This document shows, piece after piece, positions 8,488-15,612 of a stretch of DNA of 64,000 bases (positions are counted from its first letter, which is position 1; every line of letters starts with the position of its first letter). The DNA comes from Candidatus Zipacnadia bacterium (GTDB lineage Bacteria; Armatimonadota; Zipacnadia; Zipacnadales; UBA5352). The notes beneath the pieces were generated by a model that had not been told where the DNA came from, searched no databases, and saw only the letters and a program-made list of their open reading frames with translations. Position numbers and translations under genes: made by a program. The DNA lies in assembly GCA_029821735.1 (NCBI GenBank), contig JALGSU010000003.1:51163-115162 (forward strand), given 5' to 3'.

Positions 8488-9876
8488 CTACCGCGTCGGC
8501 TGGCGACCGAAGATCACCGCAAGCGTGCGCCCGGCTATCCTCAGGTCCAGCGCAAAGCTCAGATGCCGCACGTAGTACAGATCGAAGCGCAGCTTGTTAT
8601 AGACATCCCGCTCCGTCAGGTCGGAACCATGGTGCACCTGCGCCCAGCCGCTAATCCCCGGCGGCACGAGCAGGCGCAACTTGTAGTAGGGGATGCGCTC
8701 GATGAATTGCTCGACGAAGTGCGGGCGCTCCGGCCGAGGCCCGATCAGGCTCATCTCACCCCGCAGCACGCTCCACAGTTGCGGCAACTCGTCCAGCCGC
8801 AAGCGCCGGAGCAGTCGCCCGATCGGCGTCACGCGTGGATCGGCGAGTGTGGCCCAGACGGGGCCGGTCTCCCGCTCAGCCCCATCGACCATGGTCCGCA
8901 ATTTCACGAACGTGAACTCGCGCCCACCTCGCCCTACTCGTGTCTGCGTGTAGAAGACCGGTCCGGGCGAGGTCAGCTTGATTGCCACGGCCGAGATCGG
9001 TATGAGCACCGCCGCCAGTGGTGTGAGCAGCAGCGCCGCCGCCATGTCGAGCAGCCGCTTCAGACGCGTGGCGTAGCGCGTGCGCGGATGGGTCTCGATC
9101 CCGGCGACCCATTCGCCACCCGCCGCGAAGATCGGCGCGCTCTCGGTCAGTCGCTCAAAGGCCCCCGGCATGCTCTCCACGCGCAGGCCCCGCATCTCGC
9201 ACTCCGCCATGGCTCGAGCGACCGCCGCACGATGGTCGCCGTCGCTGCACACAACCAAGTTCGTCAGACTGTGCTCGTCGATCAACCGGGGCAAGTCCTC
9301 AGGCGCCCCAAGCACCGGAGGCGCCCCCTCGCCTGCCGCCTCACCCGCCAGCGCCACGCAGCCCACCAGCCTTTCGCCACGTGCCTGCGCGCGCCCGATC
9401 GCAGCGGCCATCGCCTGCGCTCGCCGGCCCAGTCCCAGCAGCACATAACGGCGCCCGAACTTCTCGCGCGGCAAAGCGGCCAGCGCGATCAGCCGCGTGA
9501 CCGAACCCAGAAACCAGACCGTGAAAGCCGACAGGAAGTAAAAGCCCCGACCGGCCAGCACGCCCGGCCGAGCCGCATACGTGAAGGCCACCGCCATCGC
9601 CGTCGCGAGTGCCAGCGCCTTGAACATATCGAGTACCGTCAGGTAAGGCGCCTGCCATGGGCGGGGGTAATACTGCCCGGCGAAGTAGATGAACAGACAC
9701 CAGAGCGCCGGGAGAAGCAGGAGGAAGGGCCAGACCAGGGATCGGTGAAGCTGGGGGGCATGATCGGGGATCAGCCATGCCGCAATGGCCATTCCCGCGA
9801 CGGACCAGATGAGGTCAAGCACCAGAATCGCGAACTGATACCGCGACTGCCGGCGCCGTGGTGGCGCAAACCCCAT
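8488..9876 (-). CDS. Exopolysaccharide polyprenyl glycosylphosphotransferase
   Basis: This 462-residue protein starts with about five membrane helices and a CoA-binding-like cytosolic domain, then a bacterial sugar transferase domain (PF02397). Key motifs are KRLLDMAAALLL, SPGPVFYTQTRVGRGG, VKLRTM, LDELPQLWSVLRGEMSLIGPRPERP and VPPGISGWAQV. It should add a phosphosugar to undecaprenyl phosphate to start exopolysaccharide synthesis. ATG 9876 is chosen because GGAGAGG lies 3 bp upstream; the longer frame starts inside the preceding gene without a good site. Its neighbours make PAPS, which suggests, but does not prove, a sulfated polymer. Confidence 0.92.
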   Translation of the reverse strand: MGFAPPRRRQSRYQFAILVLDLIWSVAGMAIAAWLIPDHAPQLHRSLVWPFLLLLPALWCLFIYFAGQYYPRPWQAPYLTVLDMFKALALATAMAVAFTYAARPGVLAGRGFYFLSAFTVWFLGSVTRLIALAALPREKFGRRYVLLGLGRRAQAMAAAIGRAQARGERLVGCVALAGEAAGEGAPPVLGAPEDLPRLIDEHSLTNLVVCSDGDHRAAVARAMAECEMRGLRVESMPGAFERLTESAPIFAAGGEWVAGIETHPRTRYATRLKRLLDMAAALLLTPLAAVLIPISAVAIKLTSPGPVFYTQTRVGRGGREFTFVKLRTMVDGAERETGPVWATLADPRVTPIGRLLRRLRLDELPQLWSVLRGEMSLIGPRPERPHFVEQFIERIPYYKLRLLVPPGISGWAQVHHGSDLTERDVYNKLRFDLYYVRHLSFALDLRIAGRTLAVIFGRQPTR

Positions 9877-9910
9877 GTGCCTCTCCACTGCCTGTCGGCT
9901 CGATGGCGGA

Positions 9911-11263
9911 TTACGAGGCGGCGGGCCTGCCGTCAAAGTGGTCGGGCAGGTCCTCGCCCAGCAGGCTCAGGACGGTCGGCGCACCGTCGTGCACGCAGGG
10001 AGTCTCGTCGCCGAAGGACCGCCCCCGCACCAGCCAGAAGGCATCATCGTAGGTGTGCATGCCGGTGATTGGCGTGTTCGCGTAAAGCGCCGCCGACGTC
10101 ATGCTGGACTTGAGGTCGATGCCATCGTACGGGTGCGCCAGAATGTCCGGCGCGCGTTCGACAGAATCGCCAGTGAACACCTCTTCGCGGCGGAAGACAT
10201 GCTGCATGACCGGCGCGCCGGTGTCGGGGCGGGTGATCTCGCCCAAACCAGCGATCACTTCATCGCGCAGCGCCTCGTAGTCAGCGCCTGCCTCGACCGA
10301 TCCACGTGGCTGGCGCCCCTTGACGTTGATGTAGATGCGCCCCGGCGTCATGGAGAACACCCGCGTGTCTTCGGCGATATCAGACAGGCCCGCCTCGTCG
10401 GAGGCAGGTACGCCGAGGTAGCCACTCTCGCGCAGCCACGTGTCCAGGTTCAGTTCATGTTCAGTCAGCGTGAAGCCGTGATCGCTGAGCAGGAGCACCT
10501 CGGTGTCATCGTCCACAGCCCCCACGATCTGCCCCACCGCTGCATCCACCTTGCGATAGTAGTCGCGGAAAGCCGGCGCGTAGGTCTCGTCGCCGCTGGC
10601 CCACTTGCCCCACATGAAGTGGTTGATCCGGTCGGTGCCCATGACGTGGACCATCCCGTAGGTCCACGGCTCTTTGCTGAGCAGATCGACTGCACCCGAG
10701 ACCCGCCCCTTGAGCGTCAGGTCGAGGTCTTCGAGCAGCGCGTCGAGCGACTCGCGAGCCTTCCACGGGTCAATATCGATGCGGTAGCCCAGTGAGGAGA
10801 GCCGTGCCGCAAGCCCCTCGGGGTGCGTAGCGCCCTGCAGTTCAGGCGCGAGGAAGCCGCTCACCAGCAGCCCGTCAACGTCGGGCGGGGGGAAGGTCAC
10901 CGGCACGTTCATGACGATGACCTTGTGCCCCCGCTCATTCAGAATCCGCCACAGCGGCGGACTGGTAACGTAGGTGCTGCCCGTGATGTACATCTCATAG
11001 GAGCCGGGCCGGATGTCCGTGAAGCCGAACACGCCGTGCGCACCGGGGTTGACCCCGGTCACAAAGCTGCTCCACGCCGCGCATGAGACCGTCGGATACG
11101 TCGACAGGGCCGGCTTGAGATCGCCACCCTCGGCGATCGCTTTCAGATTGGGCATGTCCCCGTCGGCCATCAGGCCCGTCAGAAGCGAGTAGGGCACTCC
11201 GTCCAGACCGATGACGAGCATGCGGCGGCGCGGCTTGCGGCGCAAACGAGCAAGCAAAGACAT
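9911..11263 (-). CDS. Alkaline-phosphatase-superfamily phosphodiesterase/pyrophosphatase
   Basis: This 450-residue protein belongs to the type I phosphodiesterase/nucleotide pyrophosphatase group. Metal sites are visible: IGLDGVP, the nucleophile threonine in STYPTVSCAAWSSFVTG, GTDRINHFMW and LLSDHGF. There is no signal peptide, so a cytoplasmic substrate is likely. It follows sat and cysC; hydrolysis of adenosine phosphosulfate products, or of polysaccharide intermediates, is possible but unproven. The start is supported by MLVIGLDGVP near the N-terminus. Confidence 0.85.
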   Translation of the reverse strand: MSLLARLRRKPRRRMLVIGLDGVPYSLLTGLMADGDMPNLKAIAEGGDLKPALSTYPTVSCAAWSSFVTGVNPGAHGVFGFTDIRPGSYEMYITGSTYVTSPPLWRILNERGHKVIVMNVPVTFPPPDVDGLLVSGFLAPELQGATHPEGLAARLSSLGYRIDIDPWKARESLDALLEDLDLTLKGRVSGAVDLLSKEPWTYGMVHVMGTDRINHFMWGKWASGDETYAPAFRDYYRKVDAAVGQIVGAVDDDTEVLLLSDHGFTLTEHELNLDTWLRESGYLGVPASDEAGLSDIAEDTRVFSMTPGRIYINVKGRQPRGSVEAGADYEALRDEVIAGLGEITRPDTGAPVMQHVFRREEVFTGDSVERAPDILAHPYDGIDLKSSMTSAALYANTPITGMHTYDDAFWLVRGRSFGDETPCVHDGAPTVLSLLGEDLPDHFDGRPAAS

Positions 11264-11285
11264 CCTGACAACTCCCGCGTTTCAG

Positions 11286-11819
11286 TTACTTGTTGTTGAG
11301 ATAGCCAAGCTCGGTAAGCTTCGCCATGACCACGTCGACGCCCTCTTCGACGGTGCACTCGCCGGTCTTGATGGTCAGTTCGCCATTGGCGGGTGCCTCG
11401 TAGGGCTGGTGCATCCCGGCGATGTCGTTGACTTCGCCACGAGCTGCGCGAGCATACAGACCCTTGGGGTCGCGCTCCTGGCAGACCTCCAGCGGCGCCT
11501 CGACGTAGACCTCGACGAACTTCTCATTCCACTCGCGCGCCCGGTCCCGGTACTTCTGCAGCGGCGCAACGGCAGCGATCATGACGTTCGCGCCGAGGCC
11601 GGCCATCTTCATGGCGAACCACGCGAGGCGCTTGGTGTTCTCGTCGCGCCCTTCCTCGGTGTAGCCGAGGTTCGGGCTCAGGTTCGCCCGAACTTCGTCG
11701 GCGTCGAGGTTCTCGACCGGAAGGTCCAATGCCTTCAGGCGCGCCTGCACGCCCTCGGCCAGAGTCGACTTGCCGGATGCCGGTACGCCTGTGAACCAGA
11801 TGACTACTCCCTTGTCCAT
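11286..11819 (-). CDS. cysC: Adenylyl-sulfate (APS) kinase
   Basis: This 177-residue kinase phosphorylates APS to PAPS. It shows the P-loop GVPASGKST (residues 11-19), ENLDADEVRANLS, the LGYTEEGRDEN motif and the conserved RDPKGLYARA. GAGGGGAA lies about 8 bp before the ATG. It is 96 bp downstream of sat, the previous step. No PAPS reductase or APS reductase is seen in the window, so PAPS may serve sulfation rather than assimilation. Confidence 0.95.
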   Translation of the reverse strand: MDKGVVIWFTGVPASGKSTLAEGVQARLKALDLPVENLDADEVRANLSPNLGYTEEGRDENTKRLAWFAMKMAGLGANVMIAAVAPLQKYRDRAREWNEKFVEVYVEAPLEVCQERDPKGLYARAARGEVNDIAGMHQPYEAPANGELTIKTGECTVEEGVDVVMAKLTELGYLNNK

Positions 11820-11915
11820 GTCTATTCGTTCCCCTCTTGATTTCAGATTCGTGCGTCGTGCTGCTAACCTGCTCGACCATTCGCCCCTGTCGCTGCCGTT
11901 CCCCTTTGCCCGCCT

Positions 11916-13073
11916 TTACTCCACAAACGGGTTGTCGAACCCGCGGATGACCTCGTAAACCTCGGGCCGCATGACCTGCGGCGCGGGCGGGTTGCCGTCC
12001 GTGATGCCCTGGCGGATCTCGGAGCCGCTGAACGACAGCGCGGCCTCGGTGCCGCCGTGCGGGCACGTGCGGTTGGATGCCACTCGGCCACAGGTGGTGC
12101 AATACCAGAAGTCGCCGCGGATCGTCATCGGCTGGATCTCAAGCTCGCCCGCGAGGCTCTCGAACTTCTCGATCGCCTCTTCCTCACCGTAGTAGTCGCC
12201 CACGCCCGCGTGGTCGCGGCCGATGATGATGTGGGTGCAACCGTAGTTCTTGCGCATGATGCCATGGAAGACTGCCTCTTTGGGACCGGCATAGCGCATC
12301 TCCGTCGGCAGGATGTTCAGGAACGCGTGGTCGGCGGCGAAGTACCCCTCGATGAGCTTCTCATACGCCCCGATGATAGCCTCATCGCGGAAGTCGCCGG
12401 GCTTCTTCTTGCCGATGATCGGCTGGATCATGAGCCCGTCGCAGAAGCCCAGAACCGTCTTCTGCAGGTCCTCGTGACCGGCGTGCGGCACGTTCCGGGT
12501 CTGGAACGCGCAGACCGTATTCCAGCCGCGCTCCTCGAAAGCCGCACGGGTCTCGGCCGGGAACAGGTTCACTGCGGCGAACGCCCCGCGGTCGTTGTCG
12601 ATCAGGTCAACCGTGCCGCCAACGATGTAGTCGCCGCGCGCCAGGTAGCCCGCAACGCCCGGGTGATCGGTGTCAGAAGTCCCGAAGACCGACGCTGCCG
12701 CAGCCGCCTTGTCCCACTCGTAGACCTCCTGCACGTTGAGGATCGCGACCGCCTTGTCCGGGTCAGAGGCGCCCACCAGCACAACCTGGCTGCCCTCCGC
12801 CACGGCGTCGGCGCAGTCGACGGTCAGGAAGATCGGGATCGTGTAGATCGTGCCATCCGCCAGGCGCTCGTTCGCGACGATGCCGTCGAAGTCGGCCTTG
12901 CACACAAAGCCCTCGAGCGGGCTGAAGACGCCACGAGCTAGATTGCGTGCGTCACCGACGATGTCGTCGGGCACGACGAGCTTGGGCAGATCGGCTGCCT
13001 TAGCCACGGCCTCGTCCAGCGCCGGCCCAGCCAGCACTCGGTCAACCAGCTTACCACCATGAGGTGCGATCAT
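11916..13073 (-). CDS. sat: Sulfate adenylyltransferase (ATP sulfurylase)
   Basis: This 385-residue protein is of the homo-oligomeric Sat/Met3 type and makes APS from ATP and sulfate. Motifs include ARGVFSPLEGFV, FQTRNVPHAGHEDLQ, MRYAGPKEAVFHG, IIIGRDHAGVG and the C-terminal zinc site YCTTCGRVASNRTCPHGG. The ATP-binding motif is unusual: the usual RNP-x-HRAH reads RNVPHAGH, so a proline is shifted and an arginine is alanine. It is first in the leftward group and has a promoter and palindromic operator directly upstream. Confidence 0.94.
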   Translation of the reverse strand: MIAPHGGKLVDRVLAGPALDEAVAKAADLPKLVVPDDIVGDARNLARGVFSPLEGFVCKADFDGIVANERLADGTIYTIPIFLTVDCADAVAEGSQVVLVGASDPDKAVAILNVQEVYEWDKAAAAASVFGTSDTDHPGVAGYLARGDYIVGGTVDLIDNDRGAFAAVNLFPAETRAAFEERGWNTVCAFQTRNVPHAGHEDLQKTVLGFCDGLMIQPIIGKKKPGDFRDEAIIGAYEKLIEGYFAADHAFLNILPTEMRYAGPKEAVFHGIMRKNYGCTHIIIGRDHAGVGDYYGEEEAIEKFESLAGELEIQPMTIRGDFWYCTTCGRVASNRTCPHGGTEAALSFSGSEIRQGITDGNPPAPQVMRPEVYEVIRGFDNPFVE

Positions 13074-13117
13074 CGGGAATCAGACACTCCTTCGTATGTA
13101 CCACCTGTCGAGGGGGT

Positions 13118-13135
13118 ATGTTTGACGTGAAACAT
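13118..13135. promoter_or_regulatory. Palindromic operator candidate at the sat start site
   Basis: ATGTTT-GACGTG-AAACAT is an 18-bp near-perfect palindrome; 16 of its 18 positions obey dyad symmetry. It lies just downstream of the predicted -10 element, over the likely transcription start, where a repressor would block initiation. A further GACACTCC/GGAGTGTC inverted pair (around 13083 and 13159) encloses the region. Confidence 0.45.
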
Positions 13136-13142
13136 CGGAGTA

Positions 13143-13172
13143 ATATTACACTACAATAGGAGTGTCAGTCAA
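13143..13172 (-). promoter_or_regulatory. Promoter of the sat-cysC operon
   Basis: On the minus strand TTGACT (13172-13167) and TAATAT (13148-13143) are 18 bp apart, about 70 bp ahead of sat. The -35 matches 5 of 6 consensus bases and the -10 four of 6. Confidence 0.5.
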
Positions 13173-13218
13173 CCTCAACCACCGGCAAACTGGTTGTCTC
13201 TGCAAGCTGATGCCTCGC

Positions 13219-13755
13219 CTAGGCGACGGGATGTTGTGCGAGGAGGTCAACGAGTGTCTCCCACAGCCAGTCCCGGAACAGGGCAGCTCCCCCGAGAAAC
13301 AGCCACCACAAGATGGACAGCACCTTGGCCAAGGCGTGCTCCGTCCGAATTCTCAGGTACTTGAGGATGTGCTGCGGAAGGAAGATGAACGCCTCGAGCC
13401 AGAAGAGGGGGTTGAAGTTCTCGATTACGCGTGCCGAAAAGTACCCTATCAACTCGTTGAACATCCTGTCGATACGGGTCGCTGCCTCGTGGCGTAAGAG
13501 GAGGCTTCGGGGTTCGACAACGGGGGACTCGCGGATCAGGGCGTAGACGGCTTGCTGTGCCATCTCCGCTCTTGTGGACATCGACTCTGGCGATCGCGAG
13601 TACCGGGCGTAGAGGCCTTTGAGGCGCCGGCTCGCCCACAGCCTTCTGCTGAAGTACAGGAACCGCAAGGACCAAATGAGTCCGGCGACGTACGCGACTC
13701 GTACCCAGTCCAATGCCCAGACCTCGCTCTGCCGTGACATGAATACGACCAGCAC
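13219..13755 (-). CDS. Small membrane protein of unknown function
   Basis: This protein of about 178 residues has two to three hydrophobic segments: around WVRVAYVAGLIWSLRFLYF, NPLFWLEAFIFLP and VLSILWWLFLGGAALF. In between lies a charged stretch with Ser-Arg-rich sequence. No family is recognised. The open frame extends to 13851, but a good promoter lies at 13822-13851, inside it, so a downstream start is needed. GTG 13755 has AGGGG about 5 bp upstream; ATG 13740 is the other option. Confidence 0.6.
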   Translation of the reverse strand: MLVVFMSRQSEVWALDWVRVAYVAGLIWSLRFLYFSRRLWASRRLKGLYARYSRSPESMSTRAEMAQQAVYALIRESPVVEPRSLLLRHEAATRIDRMFNELIGYFSARVIENFNPLFWLEAFIFLPQHILKYLRIRTEHALAKVLSILWWLFLGGAALFRDWLWETLVDLLAQHPVA

Positions 13756-13821
13756 GATGCCCCTGACGCTCTCCCGCAAGCAGCCTCGCCACCAACTGAT
13801 GGCCGCCAAGAGCCACCCGGA

Positions 13822-13851
13822 ATTATAGCACGTGCCGGTGGACGCAGGCAA
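13822..13851 (-). promoter_or_regulatory. Promoter for the small membrane protein
   Basis: On the minus strand TTGCCT (13851-13846) and a perfect TATAAT (13827-13822) are 18 bp apart. The predicted start near 13815 rules out translation starts upstream of it. Confidence 0.6.
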
Positions 13852-13900
13852 CTGTCTCGGGCCGGTTCACGCCGAGACCGCGCCTACCGCGTTGCCACTC

Positions 13901-14917
13901 TCACTTGCGCGTAAGCTTCCACGCGTCCGACGTCATGTTGTTCCCCGCGACCATCCACAGCCCATCGTCATACACGAAGACACTCGCCGCGTGACGTGGC
14001 AGCCACGGCGTATCCGGCAACTCCTGCCAGTTCACACCGTCCGACGAGCACCACACGTCCTTCCGGTTCGCTTCGCCATCGTGCCCCTCCATCACCCATA
14101 GCTCACCGTCGAAGGCCGCCACGTCGTGGTACGATCGGGGTTCCCACTCCGCCGCCGCTGTGTGCAACTCCCAGTTCGCACCATCGGCCGTGCTCCACAC
14201 CTCGTTGTAGTACAGTCGCTGCGGCGTGGTCGGCGTATCATACGTCCCGCCCCCGAGCAGCCAGATGCGCCCGTCCTTGACCGCGCAGCCCCCGATCATC
14301 CCGCGAGGCGACCATGGCGCATGCTCTACCACCCGCTCCCACGTCGCACCATCCTCCGAGCACCAAACATCGTTGTAGAAGATCTCTGCGTCCCCGCCCT
14401 CCACAAACGCGGGCATGGTCTGCCCGCCCATCACCCATATCTTCCCGCCAAAAGCCACCGTGTGATGCAGCACGCGCCTGCCCCACGGCGTCTCGGCGCA
14501 CACCAGCTCCCAGTTCAACCCATCCGCGCTGGACCACACATCCGGCTGGTAGTGATGCTGGTTGCAGTCACCGCCGACGATCCACATGCGCCCATCGTGC
14601 ACCACATAGCCCGCCGTATGCCGCCCCTCCCACGGTGCCTGCAAGAGCTCGAGGGTCCACTCCGCACCGTCGACCGACGACCACACCTCCGAGTTGCAGA
14701 TCTTCGGGAAGTGCTCCTTGTCACCTGGATTCCATCCCCCCAGCAACCACATGCGCCCCTTGAAGACCAACGCGCCGGCGCCGTCGCGCGCCGCGAAAGC
14801 CGCTTCCTCCGTCGCCGCTGTCCACTGATACTCTTCCGCCGGATCCGACCAGGCCATCGTCATCCCTCCGAGACAAATCGCTGCCATCGCGAGCGCCGCA
14901 AATACCAGAATCCTCAT
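13901..14917 (-). CDS. Exported kelch-repeat protein
   Basis: This 338-residue protein starts with a signal peptide (MRILVFAALAMAAICLGG, cleavage probably near MAWS). The rest is about six kelch-like blades, each with a hydrophobic strand, Gly-Gly and a later Trp: GRMWLLGGW, GRMWIVGGD, GKIWVMGGQ, GRIWLLGGG, GELWVMEGH and DGLWMVAGN, each followed by a DVWSSxDGxxWE motif. It should fold as a beta-propeller. The catalytic residues of galactose oxidase were not identified, so a binding role is as likely. ATG 14917 is chosen to give a proper signal peptide. Confidence 0.8.
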   Translation of the reverse strand: MRILVFAALAMAAICLGGMTMAWSDPAEEYQWTAATEEAAFAARDGAGALVFKGRMWLLGGWNPGDKEHFPKICNSEVWSSVDGAEWTLELLQAPWEGRHTAGYVVHDGRMWIVGGDCNQHHYQPDVWSSADGLNWELVCAETPWGRRVLHHTVAFGGKIWVMGGQTMPAFVEGGDAEIFYNDVWCSEDGATWERVVEHAPWSPRGMIGGCAVKDGRIWLLGGGTYDTPTTPQRLYYNEVWSTADGANWELHTAAAEWEPRSYHDVAAFDGELWVMEGHDGEANRKDVWCSSDGVNWQELPDTPWLPRHAASVFVYDDGLWMVAGNNMTSDAWKLTRK

Positions 14918-14969
14918 CTCAGCCGACCTCTGCGCATGCCTTTTTCTCCCTCGCTTAATGCCTCGCCTC

Positions 14970-14997
14970 TTGACAAATCGCCTGCTTTTGCTATACT
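14970..14997 (+). promoter_or_regulatory. Strong promoter controlled by a SOS box
   Basis: TTGACA (14970-14975) and TATACT (14992-14997) are 16 bp apart. The -10 abuts a perfect CGAAC-N4-GTTCG box. Transcription would start near 15004 and run toward the 24-codon ORF at 15068. Confidence 0.75.
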
Positions 14998-15011
14998 CGA
15001 ACAGTTGTTCG
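14998..15011. promoter_or_regulatory. LexA/SOS-box-like operator
   Basis: CGAACAGTTGTTCG contains CGAAC-N4-GTTCG, the form of SOS box used by LexA in Gram-positive and several other bacteria. It lies immediately after the -10, covering the start site, the classical position for repression. The arms are perfect (CGAACA/TGTTCG). Whether this organism's LexA uses this motif is not shown by the window. Confidence 0.65.
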
Positions 15012-15067
15012 ATACCGCGCCCGTGAGGCATCTCGATCCGGGCAGCCCCTCAAATGGAGAGATCACA

Positions 15068-15142
15068 ATGGACGGAATACATGTCCTGGCATGCGCTCTG
15101 ATGGTAGTGCTCTATGTCTGCCGAGACGCCTTCATAGGCTAG
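15068..15142 (+). CDS. 24-residue hydrophobic peptide under SOS-box control
   Basis: The ORF reads MDGIHVLACALMVVLYVCRD then AFIG. It has a GGAGAG ribosome site at 15056-15061, 6 bp before the ATG, and a promoter with a LexA-type box 60-100 bp upstream. Residues 4-18 form one plausible membrane helix, with a short charged flank (RD). Size, single helix and SOS control are features shared with TisB toxins and the SidA-type division inhibitors, but no sequence homology is claimed. The next gene on this strand has its own promoter. Confidence 0.6.
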   Translation: MDGIHVLACALMVVLYVCRDAFIG

Positions 15143-15180
15143 GGAGATGAGCAATAGGAGCGATCCCCTCACAGGAACTC

Positions 15181-15209
15181 TTGCAGTGAAAGGCGGATAC
15201 TGGTAGAAT
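15181..15209 (+). promoter_or_regulatory. Promoter for the Pro-rich lipoprotein
   Basis: TTGCAG (15181-15186) and TAGAAT (15204-15209) are 17 bp apart, about 80 bp ahead of the GTG start. The -10 matches 5 of 6 bases, the -35 only 3 of 6. Confidence 0.4.
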
Positions 15210-15286
15210 TCAAGCGCTGCAGAGGAATGCGGCCGCCGACGAGGAACACTGCGGTCACAAACAATATCCGTCAGGAGAGTGCTGAC

Positions 15287-15541
15287 GTGAAATCGATCTA
15301 CATTGTGCTCATTGCGGCGATAGCTCTGACTGCCCTCCTTGTCGTAGGCTGCGGAGACTCAGGCAACAGTCCCTTCCAGGGCGACTACGTCCCTGGCCAG
15401 GGAACCAGCGACTCGGGCGGCAGCTCGACTCCGCCCACCCCGCCCCCGCCCGACGATGGTGACGGTAGCACGACACCCCCGCCCCCACCCACTGGCGGCG
15501 ACACCGGCGGCCTGACCCCGCCCGCTCCCCCGATCCTGTAG
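15287..15541 (+). CDS. Small Pro/Gly/Thr-rich lipoprotein
   Basis: This 84-residue protein starts at GTG 15287 with AGGAGAG at 15273-15279. A signal of about 18 residues ends in the lipobox LVVGC, so the mature Cys would be lipid-modified. The mature part is low complexity, with runs of prolines (TPPTPPPP, TPPPPPT) among Asp, Gly and Thr. Such tails span the periplasm or cell-wall space. A strong terminator follows. No function can be assigned. Confidence 0.7.
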   Translation: MKSIYIVLIAAIALTALLVVGCGDSGNSPFQGDYVPGQGTSDSGGSSTPPTPPPPDDGDGSTTPPPPPTGGDTGGLTPPAPPIL

Positions 15542-15562
15542 CGAGCGGTAACCCTAATACGA

Positions 15563-15593
15563 AAAGAGCACGCCCGTCGAGGGCGTGCTCTTT
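15563..15593. terminator. Intrinsic terminator between convergent genes
   Basis: AAAGAGCACGCCC (15563-15575) and GGGCGTGCTCTTT (15581-15593) form a perfect 13-bp stem with a GTCGA loop. A/T ends on both sides suit bidirectional termination of the lipoprotein gene and the convergent gene ending at 15613. Confidence 0.85.
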
Positions 15594-15612
15594 GGTGTTC
15601 TGACGGTATCGC

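Noticed and set aside
7636..10068. An 810-codon plus-strand ORF opposite recD2 and the sugar transferase
   Set aside because: It has no family motifs and lies antisense to two well-supported genes; long antisense frames are common in high-GC DNA.
14126..15067. A 338-codon plus-strand frame ending at 15142
   Set aside because: Its upstream part is antisense to the kelch gene. Only the last 24 codons have a promoter and ribosome site, and those are annotated separately.
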